From positions 124,001 through 188,000 of the forward strand of contig NZ_WLYI01000005.1 in NCBI RefSeq assembly GCF_009707515.1: DNA of 64,000 nt. The letters run 5' to 3'. This document shows positions 47,130 to 55,503 of this stretch, in pieces. Source of the stretch: Pseudomonas karstica. Lineage in GTDB: Bacteria > Pseudomonadota > Gammaproteobacteria > Pseudomonadales > Pseudomonadaceae. The translations under genes and the position numbers were made by a program. Below the pieces are notes generated by a model. It saw nothing but the letters and a program-made list of their open reading frames with translations. It searched no databases and was not told the origin of the DNA. The number at the start of each line of letters is the position of its first letter. The stretch's first letter is position 1.

Positions 47130-47615
47130 TTAGTAGCCGCGACGGACTCGGGCTTTGAGTTGGTTGTGAAAGAACTCGGCGTTTTGCTGGTAGACGCTGC
47201 GCATGGATTCATTGACGGAACCCGGGGCCATTGACCGCTTGGTAGTCGCTTCGTCGCAGTAGGCTTCAATGAAAAAGCTTATGTCGGTGTCGCTGGTCAG
47301 TTTTGGCCATTTGTCCAGATACAGGGGCAGCTCGCTGGTGCCAGTCTTGAAAGAGCAAATCCGTCGATTGCTGATCGTGGCCTCTCCAATTTCAAACGGC
47401 ACCCACCAGGATCGTGCGGTGTGTTCGGAAACGACTGCCAGCAGATGAGTGCATTCGGTGATGCGGCGCGTGATGACGCCGGTAATGTCATCGGTGGTTT
47501 GTGATTCGGCGTCCAATACATCGATGTAGGTCTTGATGTTTGCCCGCGTCAGGCGAGCATTGATAGCCATGGCTTGTACGCGGTCGGTATGGCGATAGCT
47601 GATAAATACCGGCAT
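47130..47615 (-). CDS. TIR domain protein, third gene of the putative defence operon
   Basis: This 161-residue soluble protein has a TIR fold over residues about 1-110. MPVFISYRHTDRVQAMAINARL forms strand A and helix A, and KTYIDVLD the BB-loop side. The catalytic Glu is predicted to be E75 in WWVPFEIGEATISNR, the W-x3-E-x3-A pattern of NAD-cleaving TIRs. The C-terminal 50 residues are of unknown function. Its ATG overlaps the caspase stop as TGATG, so it is translated from the same mRNA. It probably makes a nucleotide signal or depletes NAD on infection, by inference from family and context. It is distinct from the DUF1863-type TIR encoded first in the operon. Confidence 0.8.
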   Translation of the reverse strand: MPVFISYRHTDRVQAMAINARLTRANIKTYIDVLDAESQTTDDITGVITRRITECTHLLAVVSEHTARSWWVPFEIGEATISNRRICSFKTGTSELPLYLDKWPKLTSDTDISFFIEAYCDEATTKRSMAPGSVNESMRSVYQQNAEFFHNQLKARVRRGY

Positions 47616-48575
47616 CAGAAGTGTCCTTTGATGGCAAGTTCGCGGTAGTAGGCGCCCAGCGCTGTAAGGCGGCAGCCGGTCGAATTGATTGCGGCGTAAT
47701 ACATGTGCTCAGCGTCGACAGGTTCGATCAGGCTGTGGCGATTGCACTTCTGTAGCTGGGAAAAAATCTCTCCGTTGTCAGAGTCAAACTCGCTCGCTGT
47801 GGGCTCGTAACTGGGGTTGAGAGGGAATACGTAACTGGCGTCTGGGAACCATTCCTTGAATTTTCGTAACGTCTCCTCCGCTATCAGGGGGGCGACTTCA
47901 CGCAATGGGACAAACTGCGAAACATTGGTTTTGAACACAGGGCGCTGTTCCCAAGCGCCGAGTGCGTTATCCACGAACGAATACACGCTGCCCGGAGTGA
48001 TCTTGCCCAGGACGTTTGCTGCTCCGCCGTGCAGCGCCTGCAATAACAGGTCGGTGAAGACGCCGTGACCACTGGTTTCCAGCGCTGACTGCTGTTGCTT
48101 GCAGGCGGTGAGAATGGTCACGCCCTCGCCAAGCACGCTAGTGCCTGCACGCAAATCACGCATGGCTCCGGCGGCACCAGCCTGGCAGCAGTCAAGAATG
48201 ATGATTTTGTTTTTGACCTGTGTGGCCTTGGCTGCCCAATTCAAAATATCGCTGATACGAATCCCTTCGCCGCCGGGTTCAAAGTCCTGGGGGATCAATA
48301 GGCCTTCATCGATGTTTGTGTCGAATTGGCCATGCCCGGCGAAGTAAAGAAGTGCAACATCGCAGTCACCGGAAAATAAATTTTGAATATGCTGTTTCAG
48401 GGTGGCGAGTGTTAGGTTTTCTTCTGCGGAGGTCAGGACTTTGTTGCTGAAGTTGGGTCGGCCGTTCGCGTGACGTTCCAATTAAAGAAGCCATCGCAAT
48501 GGCGTCATTGTTGCAGCCCGATAGCGGTGAAACATACTGGTAGTTATTAATGCCAATAAAAAGTGCCTTGCGCAT
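47615..48575 (-). pseudogene. Caspase-like (C14) protease gene with a +1 frameshift
   Basis: The two pieces together encode a caspase-family protease of about 319 residues. The first 31 codons (MRKALFIGINNYQYVSPLSGCNNDAIAMASL) come from the ATG at 48575. The rest follows in the next frame from about 48481 (ERHANGRPNFSN…). Removing one base of TTTAATTGG near 48482-48485 joins them exactly. Catalytic His is in LLYFAGHGQF and catalytic Cys in IIILDCCQAG, with a C-terminal region of about 140 residues after the p20-like core. The ATG lies three bases after the stop of the ThsB-like gene. As read, the product stops after 69 residues. This could be a real inactivation, phase variation or a sequencing error. 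Confidence 0.82.
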
Positions 48576-48578
48576 GGT

Positions 48579-48986
48579 TCAGGCTTCCGTGTGCAGGCGA
48601 ATGGCACCGACGATGCTGTTGGTATTCCATGCGCACTCTGCATTGGCCGCCTCGCGCACGACCGTGGAAATACGTTCGGCGCCAAACGGTTTGATCGCGA
48701 TAATGACTTTGCCCATGCGCTGGGCAATCTCGATTTCCTTGTTGATCCACTTGCTGTAGGTGGAATACATCCCCGCCATGATCAGCACCGCCGAGCACGG
48801 GCGAATCTTGTTTTCGATGGCGGTTTCAAGTTCCTTGTCGGTCTGCGCGCCGATGATCGGGTTGTGCGGCGGTACCGAGAAGTTCTTGAAGTTAAATGTC
48901 GGGTGGGCAGTCAGCAGATTTACCAACTTGTCGTGTGCATCTGAGTAGTTCCACGAATGACTGATAAACAGATGGTAAGTTTGCAT
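48579..48986 (-). CDS. ThsB-like TIR protein (DUF1863), first gene of the putative defence operon
   Basis: This 135-residue protein matches the MTH538/ThsB-type TIR family. YHLFISHSWNYSDAHDKL is at the N-terminus, FKNFSVPPHNPI is in the BB-loop region, and MAGMYSTYSKWINKEIEIAQ holds the predicted catalytic Glu84. Members of this family in Thoeris systems sense phage and convert NAD into a cyclic ADP-ribose isomer that activates an effector. Here the following gene encodes a caspase-like protease, the effector type I recall for type IV Thoeris. AAGGGA precedes the ATG at 48986, which I prefer over a start six codons upstream. Confidence 0.85.
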   Translation of the reverse strand: MQTYHLFISHSWNYSDAHDKLVNLLTAHPTFNFKNFSVPPHNPIIGAQTDKELETAIENKIRPCSAVLIMAGMYSTYSKWINKEIEIAQRMGKVIIAIKPFGAERISTVVREAANAECAWNTNSIVGAIRLHTEA

Positions 48987-49224
48987 GGCATTCCCTTGGG
49001 GCATTTCGCATTGATCGTTTGCGGCATCGATTGATGGTGCCGAGATGGCGGAATGTAAGGGAATAAGTGCGTAATAAAACTGTGCTTTTAATAAAGAGAA
49101 GAACCCTTCATTTAGCGGGATTTATATCCTACGGAGGATTCTTTGTGCGATGGGGTATTGGGAATGTAGGACGAGGGGCCTTGCCAAGTAGCCCGGCACA
49201 GGAGCCGGGCCACTATCGCGATGT
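48987..49224. other. AT-rich spacer upstream of the TIR-caspase operon
   Basis: The part nearest the operon (about 49040-49140) is clearly AT-rich and should hold its reverse-strand promoter; several weak -10-like hexamers (e.g. TTTATT) exist but none has a good -35. A hairpin GCCCGGC/GCCGGGC (49191-49210) lies 15 bases beyond the rsgA stop and may end the rsgA transcript. Confidence 0.45.
49191..49210 (-). terminator. Hairpin downstream of rsgA
   Basis: GCCCGGC (49191-49197) and GCCGGGC (49204-49210) form a 7-bp GC-only stem with a six-base loop, 15 bases past the rsgA stop. The T-tract is missing, so this is only a candidate terminator. Confidence 0.45.
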
Positions 49225-50256
49225 TTAATAACTGGTTTCAGGCAAGCTGGCGATGATCGAGCGATAGCTGTTCATCCGCTGCTGTTGCACACGGCCCTCT
49301 TCCAGGGCCTTGAGCAGGGCGCAACCCGGCTCGCGATCATGTTTGCAGTCACGGAAGCGGCAGGTGCCGATCAAGTCGTTGAACTCGATAAAGCCCGCTT
49401 CTACATCCGTGCGGCTGACATGGCCCAGGCCAAACTCGCGAATCCCTGGGGAGTCGATCAACTCACCGCCGCCCGGGAAGTGGAACAACCGCGCGGTGGT
49501 GGTGGTGTGGGTACCCTGGCCGGACAGTTCCGACAGCGGCCCCACACGGGTCTCGACTTCCGGCAGCAGGCTGTTGACCAGCGATGACTTGCCCACGCCC
49601 GATTGGCCAACGAACACACTGATGCGCCCGTCCAACTGTTGTTGCAGTTGTTCCATGCCATTGCCGTGGTGGGCCGAGACTTCCAACACTGGGTAGCCCA
49701 GGGTGCGGTAGACCGCCAGCAATGCATTGAGCGCCGGAGCGTTCTGCTCATCGATCAAGTCGAACTTGTTCAGCAGCAACAGCGGGCGGATGCCAGCATG
49801 CTCGGCCGCCACCAGGTAGCGGTCGATCAGGTTGGCATGGGGTTCGGGCAGTGGCGCGAAGACGATGACGATCATGTCGACGTTGGCCGCCACCGGCTTG
49901 AGCTGGCCTCGGCTGTCTGGGCGGCGCAGTTCGGTAGTACGCGGCAGTTGGGCGACGATCACGCCGATGCCCTGGTTGCCGGCACGCCACACCACCTGGT
50001 CACCGGTGACCAGCGCGGGCAGGTTGGCGCGCAAGTGGCAACGGAACACGGAGCCGGCGTGTTCGCCTTCTTTAGCCTCGACTTCGACCTGCACACCAAA
50101 GTGCGCGATCACCAGGCCCGTTTGTTCGGGCCCCAGGTCGCCGCCTTCAAGCGCGTCTACAGCGCTGGATTCACGTTTGGCGGCGCGGGCAGCGCGTTCG
50201 CCTTGAATCTTTTCGATGCGCCAGTTTTGGCGACGGTTGAGCTGGCGTTTGGCCAT
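49225..50256 (-). CDS. rsgA: Ribosome small subunit-dependent GTPase RsgA
   Basis: This 343-residue circularly permuted GTPase has an N-terminal OB domain. The G motifs follow in permuted order: G4 LLNKFDL near residue 172, then G1 [12 protein letters not shown] near 219, and G3 DSPGIREFG near 275. The C-terminal zinc site is [21 protein letters not shown]. It helps mature the 30S subunit. The ATG at 50256 begins [18 protein letters not shown], the usual RsgA N-terminus. It is divergent from orn. Confidence 0.96.
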   Translation of the reverse strand: MAKRQLNRRQNWRIEKIQGERAARAAKRESSAVDALEGGDLGPEQTGLVIAHFGVQVEVEAKEGEHAGSVFRCHLRANLPALVTGDQVVWRAGNQGIGVIVAQLPRTTELRRPDSRGQLKPVAANVDMIVIVFAPLPEPHANLIDRYLVAAEHAGIRPLLLLNKFDLIDEQNAPALNALLAVYRTLGYPVLEVSAHHGNGMEQLQQQLDGRISVFVGQSGVGKSSLVNSLLPEVETRVGPLSELSGQGTHTTTTARLFHFPGGGELIDSPGIREFGLGHVSRTDVEAGFIEFNDLIGTCRFRDCKHDREPGCALLKALEEGRVQQQRMNSYRSIIASLPETSY

Positions 50257-50362
50257 TGGTGTTCCGTGTCGATAATGCAAAGGTTAGGTAAAACGGTCGC
50301 GAGTCTAGCACGCCCTGCCTGCTAAACTGCGCAGCTACGCCAAGGTGCCAAGGAACCACGAC

Positions 50363-50905
50363 ATGCAAAACCAACAGAACCTGATTTGGATCGATCTGGA
50401 AATGACCGGTCTGAACCCTGACACCGACGTCATCATCGAAATGGCGACCATTGTCACCGACAGCAACCTCAATACCTTGGCCGAAGGCCCCGTCATCGCG
50501 ATCCACCACAGCGACGCAGTGCTCGCCACCATGGATGAGTGGAACACCCGCACCCACGGCGGTTCGGGCCTGACCCAGCGAGTGCGTGAAAGCCGCATCA
50601 GCATGGCCGAAGCCGAGTCCGAAACCATTGCCTTCCTGGAACAGTGGGTGCCCAAGGGCAAGTCGCCGATCTGTGGTAACAGCATTTGCCAGGACCGACG
50701 CTTTCTCTATACCTATATGAAAGCGCTGGAAAGTTACTTTCACTATCGCAATCTGGATGTGTCGACCTTGAAAGAGCTGGCCGCACGCTGGGCACCGGAA
50801 GTCAAAGACAGCTTCCATAAAGGCAGCACCCACCTGGCGCTGGATGACATTCGCGAGTCGATTGCCGAGTTGCAGCATTATCGCAAGCATTTCATCAAGT
50901 TCTGA
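50363..50905 (+). CDS. orn: Oligoribonuclease Orn
   Basis: This 180-residue DEDDh 3'-5' exonuclease has [14 protein letters not shown] (first D and E, residues about 7-20), a middle Asp in SICQDRRFL, and [10 protein letters not shown] with the His and last Asp near residues 158-167. It degrades dinucleotides, including pGpG from cyclic di-GMP turnover. AAGGAA lies eight bases before the ATG at 50363. Confidence 0.97.
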   Translation: MQNQQNLIWIDLEMTGLNPDTDVIIEMATIVTDSNLNTLAEGPVIAIHHSDAVLATMDEWNTRTHGGSGLTQRVRESRISMAEAESETIAFLEQWVPKGKSPICGNSICQDRRFLYTYMKALESYFHYRNLDVSTLKELAARWAPEVKDSFHKGSTHLALDDIRESIAELQHYRKHFIKF

Positions 50906-51014
50906 TTCCGCAGGGCGTTCCCGCGCAGAGCGTAGGAACGATCAGTCAGTGCGCCCCCTTTTGGTGCCCTCGTCAAATGATTAGACTGCGCACCTCTTTG
51001 CACGGATCGCCATC

Positions 51015-51626
51015 ATGCTGCTGATGCTCTACCTCATTGCCATCACCGCTGAAGCCATGACCGGTGCCTTGTCTGCCGGTCGGCGCGGCATGGATTGGTT
51101 CGGCGTGGTGCTGATCGCCTGTGTGACGGCACTGGGCGGCGGTTCGGTGCGGGACGTGCTGCTGGGTCACTATCCGCTGACATGGGTCAAGCACCCGGAA
51201 TACCTGGTACTGACTTCCATCGCCGCGTTGGTGACGATCTTTATCGCGCCGCTGATGCGCCATCTGCGTTCGTTGTTTCTGGCCCTGGACGCCGTGGGCC
51301 TGGTGGCGTTTACCCTGATCGGCTGCATGACCGCCCTGGAAATGGGCCACGGCATGCTGGTGGCTTCGGTCAGCGGCGTCATTACCGGGGTATTTGGCGG
51401 CATTCTGCGGGACATCTTCTGCAACGATATCCCATTGATCTTCCGCCGCGAACTGTATGCCAGCGTGTCCTTCCTCGCTGCCTGGTTCTACCTGCTGTGC
51501 ATCTACCTGGAACTGCCCAGTGAGCAAGCGATCCTGCTCACGCTATTCAGTGGGTTTCTACTGCGTTTGCTGGCGATCCGTTTTCACTGGGAAATGCCCA
51601 AGTTCGTCTACAACGACGAACACTGA
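51015..51626 (+). CDS. TRIC-type cation channel family protein (UPF0126/YadS)
   Basis: This 203-residue inner membrane protein has about seven helices built from two repeats. Each repeat carries a glycine-rich R-D motif: GGGSVRDVLLG (residues about 38-48) and GGILRDIFCND (about 128-138). This is the signature of the UPF0126 family, now grouped with trimeric intracellular cation channels. Its 3' end overlaps the convergent queG by 19 bases. Confidence 0.9.
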   Translation: MLLMLYLIAITAEAMTGALSAGRRGMDWFGVVLIACVTALGGGSVRDVLLGHYPLTWVKHPEYLVLTSIAALVTIFIAPLMRHLRSLFLALDAVGLVAFTLIGCMTALEMGHGMLVASVSGVITGVFGGILRDIFCNDIPLIFRRELYASVSFLAAWFYLLCIYLELPSEQAILLTLFSGFLLRLLAIRFHWEMPKFVYNDEH

Positions 51627-52687
51627 CGCTGGGCGTGCTGGTTCAGCGCCCATTCCACATGTTCGCGCACCAGTTCCGATGGGTAATCCCGGCGTGCGTT
51701 CAAGGCCTCCAGTACTGCAATGCTTGATGGTGCATTGCCCAGGCCCACTGCCAGGTTGCGCAGCCAGCGCTCATAACCGGCTCGGCGTAGCGGTGAGCCT
51801 TCGGTACTACTGAGGAACTTATCCTCATCCCACCTGAACAGCTCGGCCAGTTCTGTGTTATCCAGATTATGCCGTGGCTTGAAATCGCCTTCGGTCGAGG
51901 TTCGCGCGAAACGATTCCATGGACAAACGATCTGACAGTCATCGCAACCGAAGACTCGATTGCCAATCAGTGGCCGCAGGTCCTCGGGGATTGCACTCTT
52001 GAGCTCAATGGTCAGGTAGGAAATACAGCGTCGGGCGTCCAGCATATAAGGCCCGACGAAGGCATTGGTGGGGCAGATATCCAGGCACGCGGTGCAACTG
52101 CCACAGTGTTCGCTGGTGTGAGGTGGATCGACCGGTAACGGCAGGTCGACAAACAGTTCGCTCAAGAAGAAGTAACTGCCGGCCTTGCGATTGAGTACCA
52201 GGGTGTTTTTACCGATCCAGCCCAGCCCGGCTTGTTCGGCGATGGCTTTTTCCAGCACCGGGGCGCTGTCGACAAAGGCGCGAAAGCCGAAGGGGCCGAT
52301 TTGCGCCTGAATACGGTCCGCCAGTTGCTGCACGCGCTTGCGGATCAGCTTGTGATAGTCGCGGCCCAGAGCGTAACGGGAGATATAGGCTTTTTCGGGT
52401 TGGGCCAGCAATTGCGCCATGTGTGTGTCGCCGGGCAGGTAATCCATGCGCAGGGACACCACGCGCAAGGTGCCGGGCACCAGCTCATCGGGGTGAGAGC
52501 GTTTGCTGCCATGGGCGCCCATGTAATCCATTTCGCCATGGTAGCCGGCGTCGAGCCAGCGCTGCAGATGGTGTTCGTGCTCGCCCAGGTCCAGGCCGCT
52601 GATGCCCACTTGTTGAAAGCCCAACTCGCGGCCCCAGTCTTTGATCGATTGGGCGAGGGCGGGCAGGTCGGAGGTGATAGCAGGCAT
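51608..52687 (-). CDS. queG: Epoxyqueuosine reductase QueG
   Basis: This 359-residue enzyme carries out the last step of queuosine tRNA modification, using cobalamin and two 4Fe-4S clusters. The cluster motifs CGSCTACLDICPT (near residue 198) and CDDCQIVCPW (near 254) are present, and the C-terminal HEAT-like helices follow. I chose the ATG at 52687 (MPAITSDLPALAQSIKDWGRELGF), the usual length; longer frames reach into the nnrD promoter region. It is divergent from nnrD. Confidence 0.95.
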   Translation of the reverse strand: MPAITSDLPALAQSIKDWGRELGFQQVGISGLDLGEHEHHLQRWLDAGYHGEMDYMGAHGSKRSHPDELVPGTLRVVSLRMDYLPGDTHMAQLLAQPEKAYISRYALGRDYHKLIRKRVQQLADRIQAQIGPFGFRAFVDSAPVLEKAIAEQAGLGWIGKNTLVLNRKAGSYFFLSELFVDLPLPVDPPHTSEHCGSCTACLDICPTNAFVGPYMLDARRCISYLTIELKSAIPEDLRPLIGNRVFGCDDCQIVCPWNRFARTSTEGDFKPRHNLDNTELAELFRWDEDKFLSSTEGSPLRRAGYERWLRNLAVGLGNAPSSIAVLEALNARRDYPSELVREHVEWALNQHAQRQCSSL

Positions 52688-52750
52688 GAGACAAGAGAAA
52701 CCGCAGGTTAGATGCGTATAATTCTGCCAGACATCGGAGCTTGAAGACGC

Positions 52751-53611
52751 ATGCCGCAGACAAAACACGAAATAACCGACGTGCAGCAGTTGTTACCCGG
52801 CCACTTGCCGCAACTGCCTGCCCGTTCCCCGGATGCCCATAAAGGCCAGTTTGGCCATGTCCTGCTGATTGGGGGCGACCATGGGTTTGGCGGCGCTGCC
52901 TTGCTGAGCACGCAAAGCGCCCTGCGCAGTGGCGCCGGCCTGGTATCCCTGGCAACCCGTAGTGAGCACGTTCCGGCCGCCCTGGCCCGCCTGCCGGAAG
53001 TCATGATCCTGGGCGTGCATTCGGCCAATCAATTGATGGGGTTGCTGGAAAAGGTCTCGGTGATCGTCATTGGCCCTGGCCTGGGGGAAGCGTCCTGGGG
53101 CAAGAGCCTGTTGTCGGTGGCAGCCAATGCCCAACAGCCACAGGTCTGGGATGCCGACGCCCTGAACCTGCTGGCGGCGGGCTCTGTCAGCTTGCCAGCC
53201 AATTGCGTGATCACTCCGCACCCCGGAGAGGCAGCCCGGCTAATGGGGATTTCGACAGCCGAGGTTCAGGCGGATCGCCTTAACGTAGCGCGCGCAATGA
53301 GTCAGAAGTTCAAGGCGGTGACAATCTTGAAAGGCGCGGGCAGCTTGATTGCCAGTCCTGACGGTCGAGTCGCTCGCTGTGATCAGGGCCACCCGGCGAT
53401 GGCGACGGCCGGCCTGGGGGATGTGTTGGCCGGTCTGGTGGGGGCTTTGCTGGCCCAGGGGATGCCGGCGTTCGACGCTGCCTGCCTGGCGGTCTGGTTG
53501 CATGCTACTGCCGGGGATAGGCAAGGTGTGCTGGGTCGCGGGTTGGCGGCCAGTGACCTGATTCCCGCCATTCGTCAGTTGTTGGAGGAGCAGTCGCCGT
53601 GTCTGAAGTAA
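52751..53611 (+). CDS. nnrD: ADP-dependent NAD(P)H-hydrate dehydratase NnrD
   Basis: This 286-residue protein is a stand-alone CARKD-type dehydratase that repairs hydrated NAD(P)H; the NnrE epimerase domain is not fused to it. KGQFGHVLLIGGDHGFGGAALLS near residue 35 and TPHPGEAARLMG near 155 are family motifs. The catalytic loop reads GHPAMATAGLGDVLAG, with Leu where Thr or Ser is usual before G-D. It overlaps tsaE by 13 bases and starts the long forward series to hflC. Confidence 0.92.
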   Translation: MPQTKHEITDVQQLLPGHLPQLPARSPDAHKGQFGHVLLIGGDHGFGGAALLSTQSALRSGAGLVSLATRSEHVPAALARLPEVMILGVHSANQLMGLLEKVSVIVIGPGLGEASWGKSLLSVAANAQQPQVWDADALNLLAAGSVSLPANCVITPHPGEAARLMGISTAEVQADRLNVARAMSQKFKAVTILKGAGSLIASPDGRVARCDQGHPAMATAGLGDVLAGLVGALLAQGMPAFDAACLAVWLHATAGDRQGVLGRGLAASDLIPAIRQLLEEQSPCLK

Positions 53612-54069
53612 CCCTGTTTCTGGCTGATGAAGACGCCATGGTCGCGTTTGGCAAACGTATTGCCGATGTCACCAAAGGCTCGGGCCTGATCTTTCTGGAA
53701 GGGGACCTGGGGGCCGGGAAAACCACGCTGTCCCGGGGGATCATTCGTGGCTTGGGTCATAAAGGCGCGGTAAAGAGCCCAACGTTTACATTGGTCGAGC
53801 CCTACGAGATCGGCGAAGTGCGGGCCTTCCACTTTGATCTGTATCGCCTGGTGGACCCCGAGGAATTGGAGTACATGGGCATCCGCGACTACTTCGACGA
53901 GAATGCCTTGTGCTTGATCGAATGGCCGGACAAGGGCACAGGCTTTTTGCCAAAGTCTGACCTGACCATTACCATTAGCCCACATGACAGTGGACGTCAG
54001 CTGAAGTTGTTGCCCCAAGGCGCGCGCGGTGAGTCGTGGTGCGCCGCCTTGGCATTGGAATTCAAATAA
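53599..54069 (+). CDS. tsaE: tRNA threonylcarbamoyladenosine synthesis ATPase TsaE
   Basis: This 156-residue P-loop ATPase has the Walker A motif EGDLGAGKTTLSRG near residues 34-47. It has SPTFTLVEPYE near 60, the DLYRLVDPEELEYMGIRDYF stretch, and LIEWPDKG. It supports TsaB and TsaD in t6A37 formation. The start is a GTG at 53599 with a strong GGAGGAG upstream, inside the end of nnrD. Confidence 0.95.
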   Translation: MSEVTLFLADEDAMVAFGKRIADVTKGSGLIFLEGDLGAGKTTLSRGIIRGLGHKGAVKSPTFTLVEPYEIGEVRAFHFDLYRLVDPEELEYMGIRDYFDENALCLIEWPDKGTGFLPKSDLTITISPHDSGRQLKLLPQGARGESWCAALALEFK

Positions 54070-54084
54070 TTGGTGGGGTTAGGT

Positions 54085-55503
54085 ATGCGCTTTCGCGCGT
54101 TGGTTGCTGTCGTAGGGGTGTTGCTTGCGGCAATGACCGTCAATGCTCTGGCCGCTTCACAGGTGCGCAGTGTCCGCCTGTGGCGGGCACCGGATAACAC
54201 ACGACTGGTATTCGACCTGTCTGGCCCGGTCCAGCACAGCGTCTTCACCCTGACGGCGCCGGATCGCCTGGTGATCGACATCAACGGTGCGACCCTGGCC
54301 GCGCCGTTGAACGTTGCCACGGCCAATACCCCGATTATTGCGATGCGCTCGGCCCAACGCACGCCGTCGGATTTGCGGGTGGTTATCGACCTGAAAAAGG
54401 TCGTGACCCCGAAGAGCTTCTCTCTGACGCCCAATGCCCAGTATGGCAACCGGCTGGTGGTCGACCTGTTTGACAACCCCGCCGACGCCGCGCCGCCGCC
54501 TGCTCCAATCCCCAGGGTCGCGACGGTACCTGCGGTGCCGGTCAACCCCTCGCAACCTCAGGTCAAGCTACCGCCGCCGCCCGCTTCAACAGGCAGGCGC
54601 GACGTCATCGTAGTGATTGACGCCGGTCACGGCGGTGAAGACCCAGGTGCTTCCGGCTCTCGTGGCCAGCACGAAAAAGACGTGGTACTGGCTATCGCCC
54701 GAGAACTGCAGCGTCAGATCAATGGCATGAAAGGTTATCGCGCCGAGTTGACCCGTACGGGTGATTATTTCATTCCGCTGCGCGGTCGCACCGAGATCGC
54801 CCGCAAGAAGGGCGCTGACCTGTTCGTCTCGATCCACGCTGACGCCGCGCCGTCACGGGCGGCCTTTGGCGCCTCGGTGTTTGCCCTGTCTGATCGCGGT
54901 GCCACGTCCGAGACCGCCCGCTGGCTGGCGGACAGTGAAAACCGCTCCGATTTGATCGGCGGGGCTGGCAATGTGTCCCTGGATGACAAGGACCGCATGC
55001 TTGCGGGTGTGCTGCTGGACCTATCGATGACTGCCTCGCTGACCTCCAGCTTGAACGTCGGCCAGAAGGTCCTGAGCAATATTGGCCGGGTGACGCCACT
55101 GCATAAGCAGCGAGTGGAGCAAGCCGGGTTCATGGTGCTCAAGTCGCCGGATATTCCATCGATCCTGGTGGAAACGGGCTTCATCTCCAACTCCAAGGAA
55201 GCTTCAAAACTGGCTACCCGCAGTCACCAGCAAGCCTTGGCGCGCTCCATCAGCGCCGGTGTCGGGCAGTTCTTCCAGCAAAATCCGCCACCGGGCACTT
55301 ATGTCGCCTGGCTGCGGGACTCCGGAAAAATCGCCCAGGGCCCTCGTGAACATCGGGTCCAGCCCGGCGACACCCTGGCCATGCTGGCGGTGCGTTTCCA
55401 GGTTTCGGCGGCTACGTTGCGCAGTGCCAATCAGCTGAAAAGCGATGAATTGAAAGTGGGCCAAGTGTTGACGATTCCCAGCACTGAATTGGCGGCACAG
55501 TAA
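54085..55503 (+). CDS. amiB: N-acetylmuramoyl-L-alanine amidase AmiB
   Basis: This 472-residue periplasmic precursor has a signal peptide ([25 protein letters not shown]). An AMIN domain (residues about 25-130), a proline-rich linker (about 138-165) and an Amidase_3 zinc domain follow. The zinc domain has [13 protein letters not shown] near 180, a later His in [16 protein letters not shown] near 252, and the catalytic Glu in [13 protein letters not shown] LysM domain ([25 protein letters not shown]) closes the protein. It splits septal peptidoglycan. The ATG at 54085 is chosen because it opens the signal peptide; it is followed directly by mutL (TAATG overlap). Confidence 0.95.
   Translation: MRFRALVAVVGVLLAAMTVNALAASQVRSVRLWRAPDNTRLVFDLSGPVQHSVFTLTAPDRLVIDINGATLAAPLNVATANTPIIAMRSAQRTPSDLRVVIDLKKVVTPKSFSLTPNAQYGNRLVVDLFDNPADAAPPPAPIPRVATVPAVPVNPSQPQVKLPPPPASTGRRDVIVVIDAGHGGEDPGASGSRGQHEKDVVLAIARELQRQINGMKGYRAELTRTGDYFIPLRGRTEIARKKGADLFVSIHADAAPSRAAFGASVFALSDRGATSETARWLADSENRSDLIGGAGNVSLDDKDRMLAGVLLDLSMTASLTSSLNVGQKVLSNIGRVTPLHKQRVEQAGFMVLKSPDIPSILVETGFISNSKEASKLATRSHQQALARSISAGVGQFFQQNPPPGTYVAWLRDSGKIAQGPREHRVQPGDTLAMLAVRFQVSAATLRSANQLKSDELKVGQVLTIPSTELAAQ

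Noticed and set aside
48478..48490. Programmed ribosomal frameshift in the caspase-like gene
   Set aside because: The join needs a +1 shift, but TTTAATTGG is not a recognised +1 slip site, and no stimulatory stop or Shine-Dalgarno-like sequence is placed for it. A plain indel is simpler.
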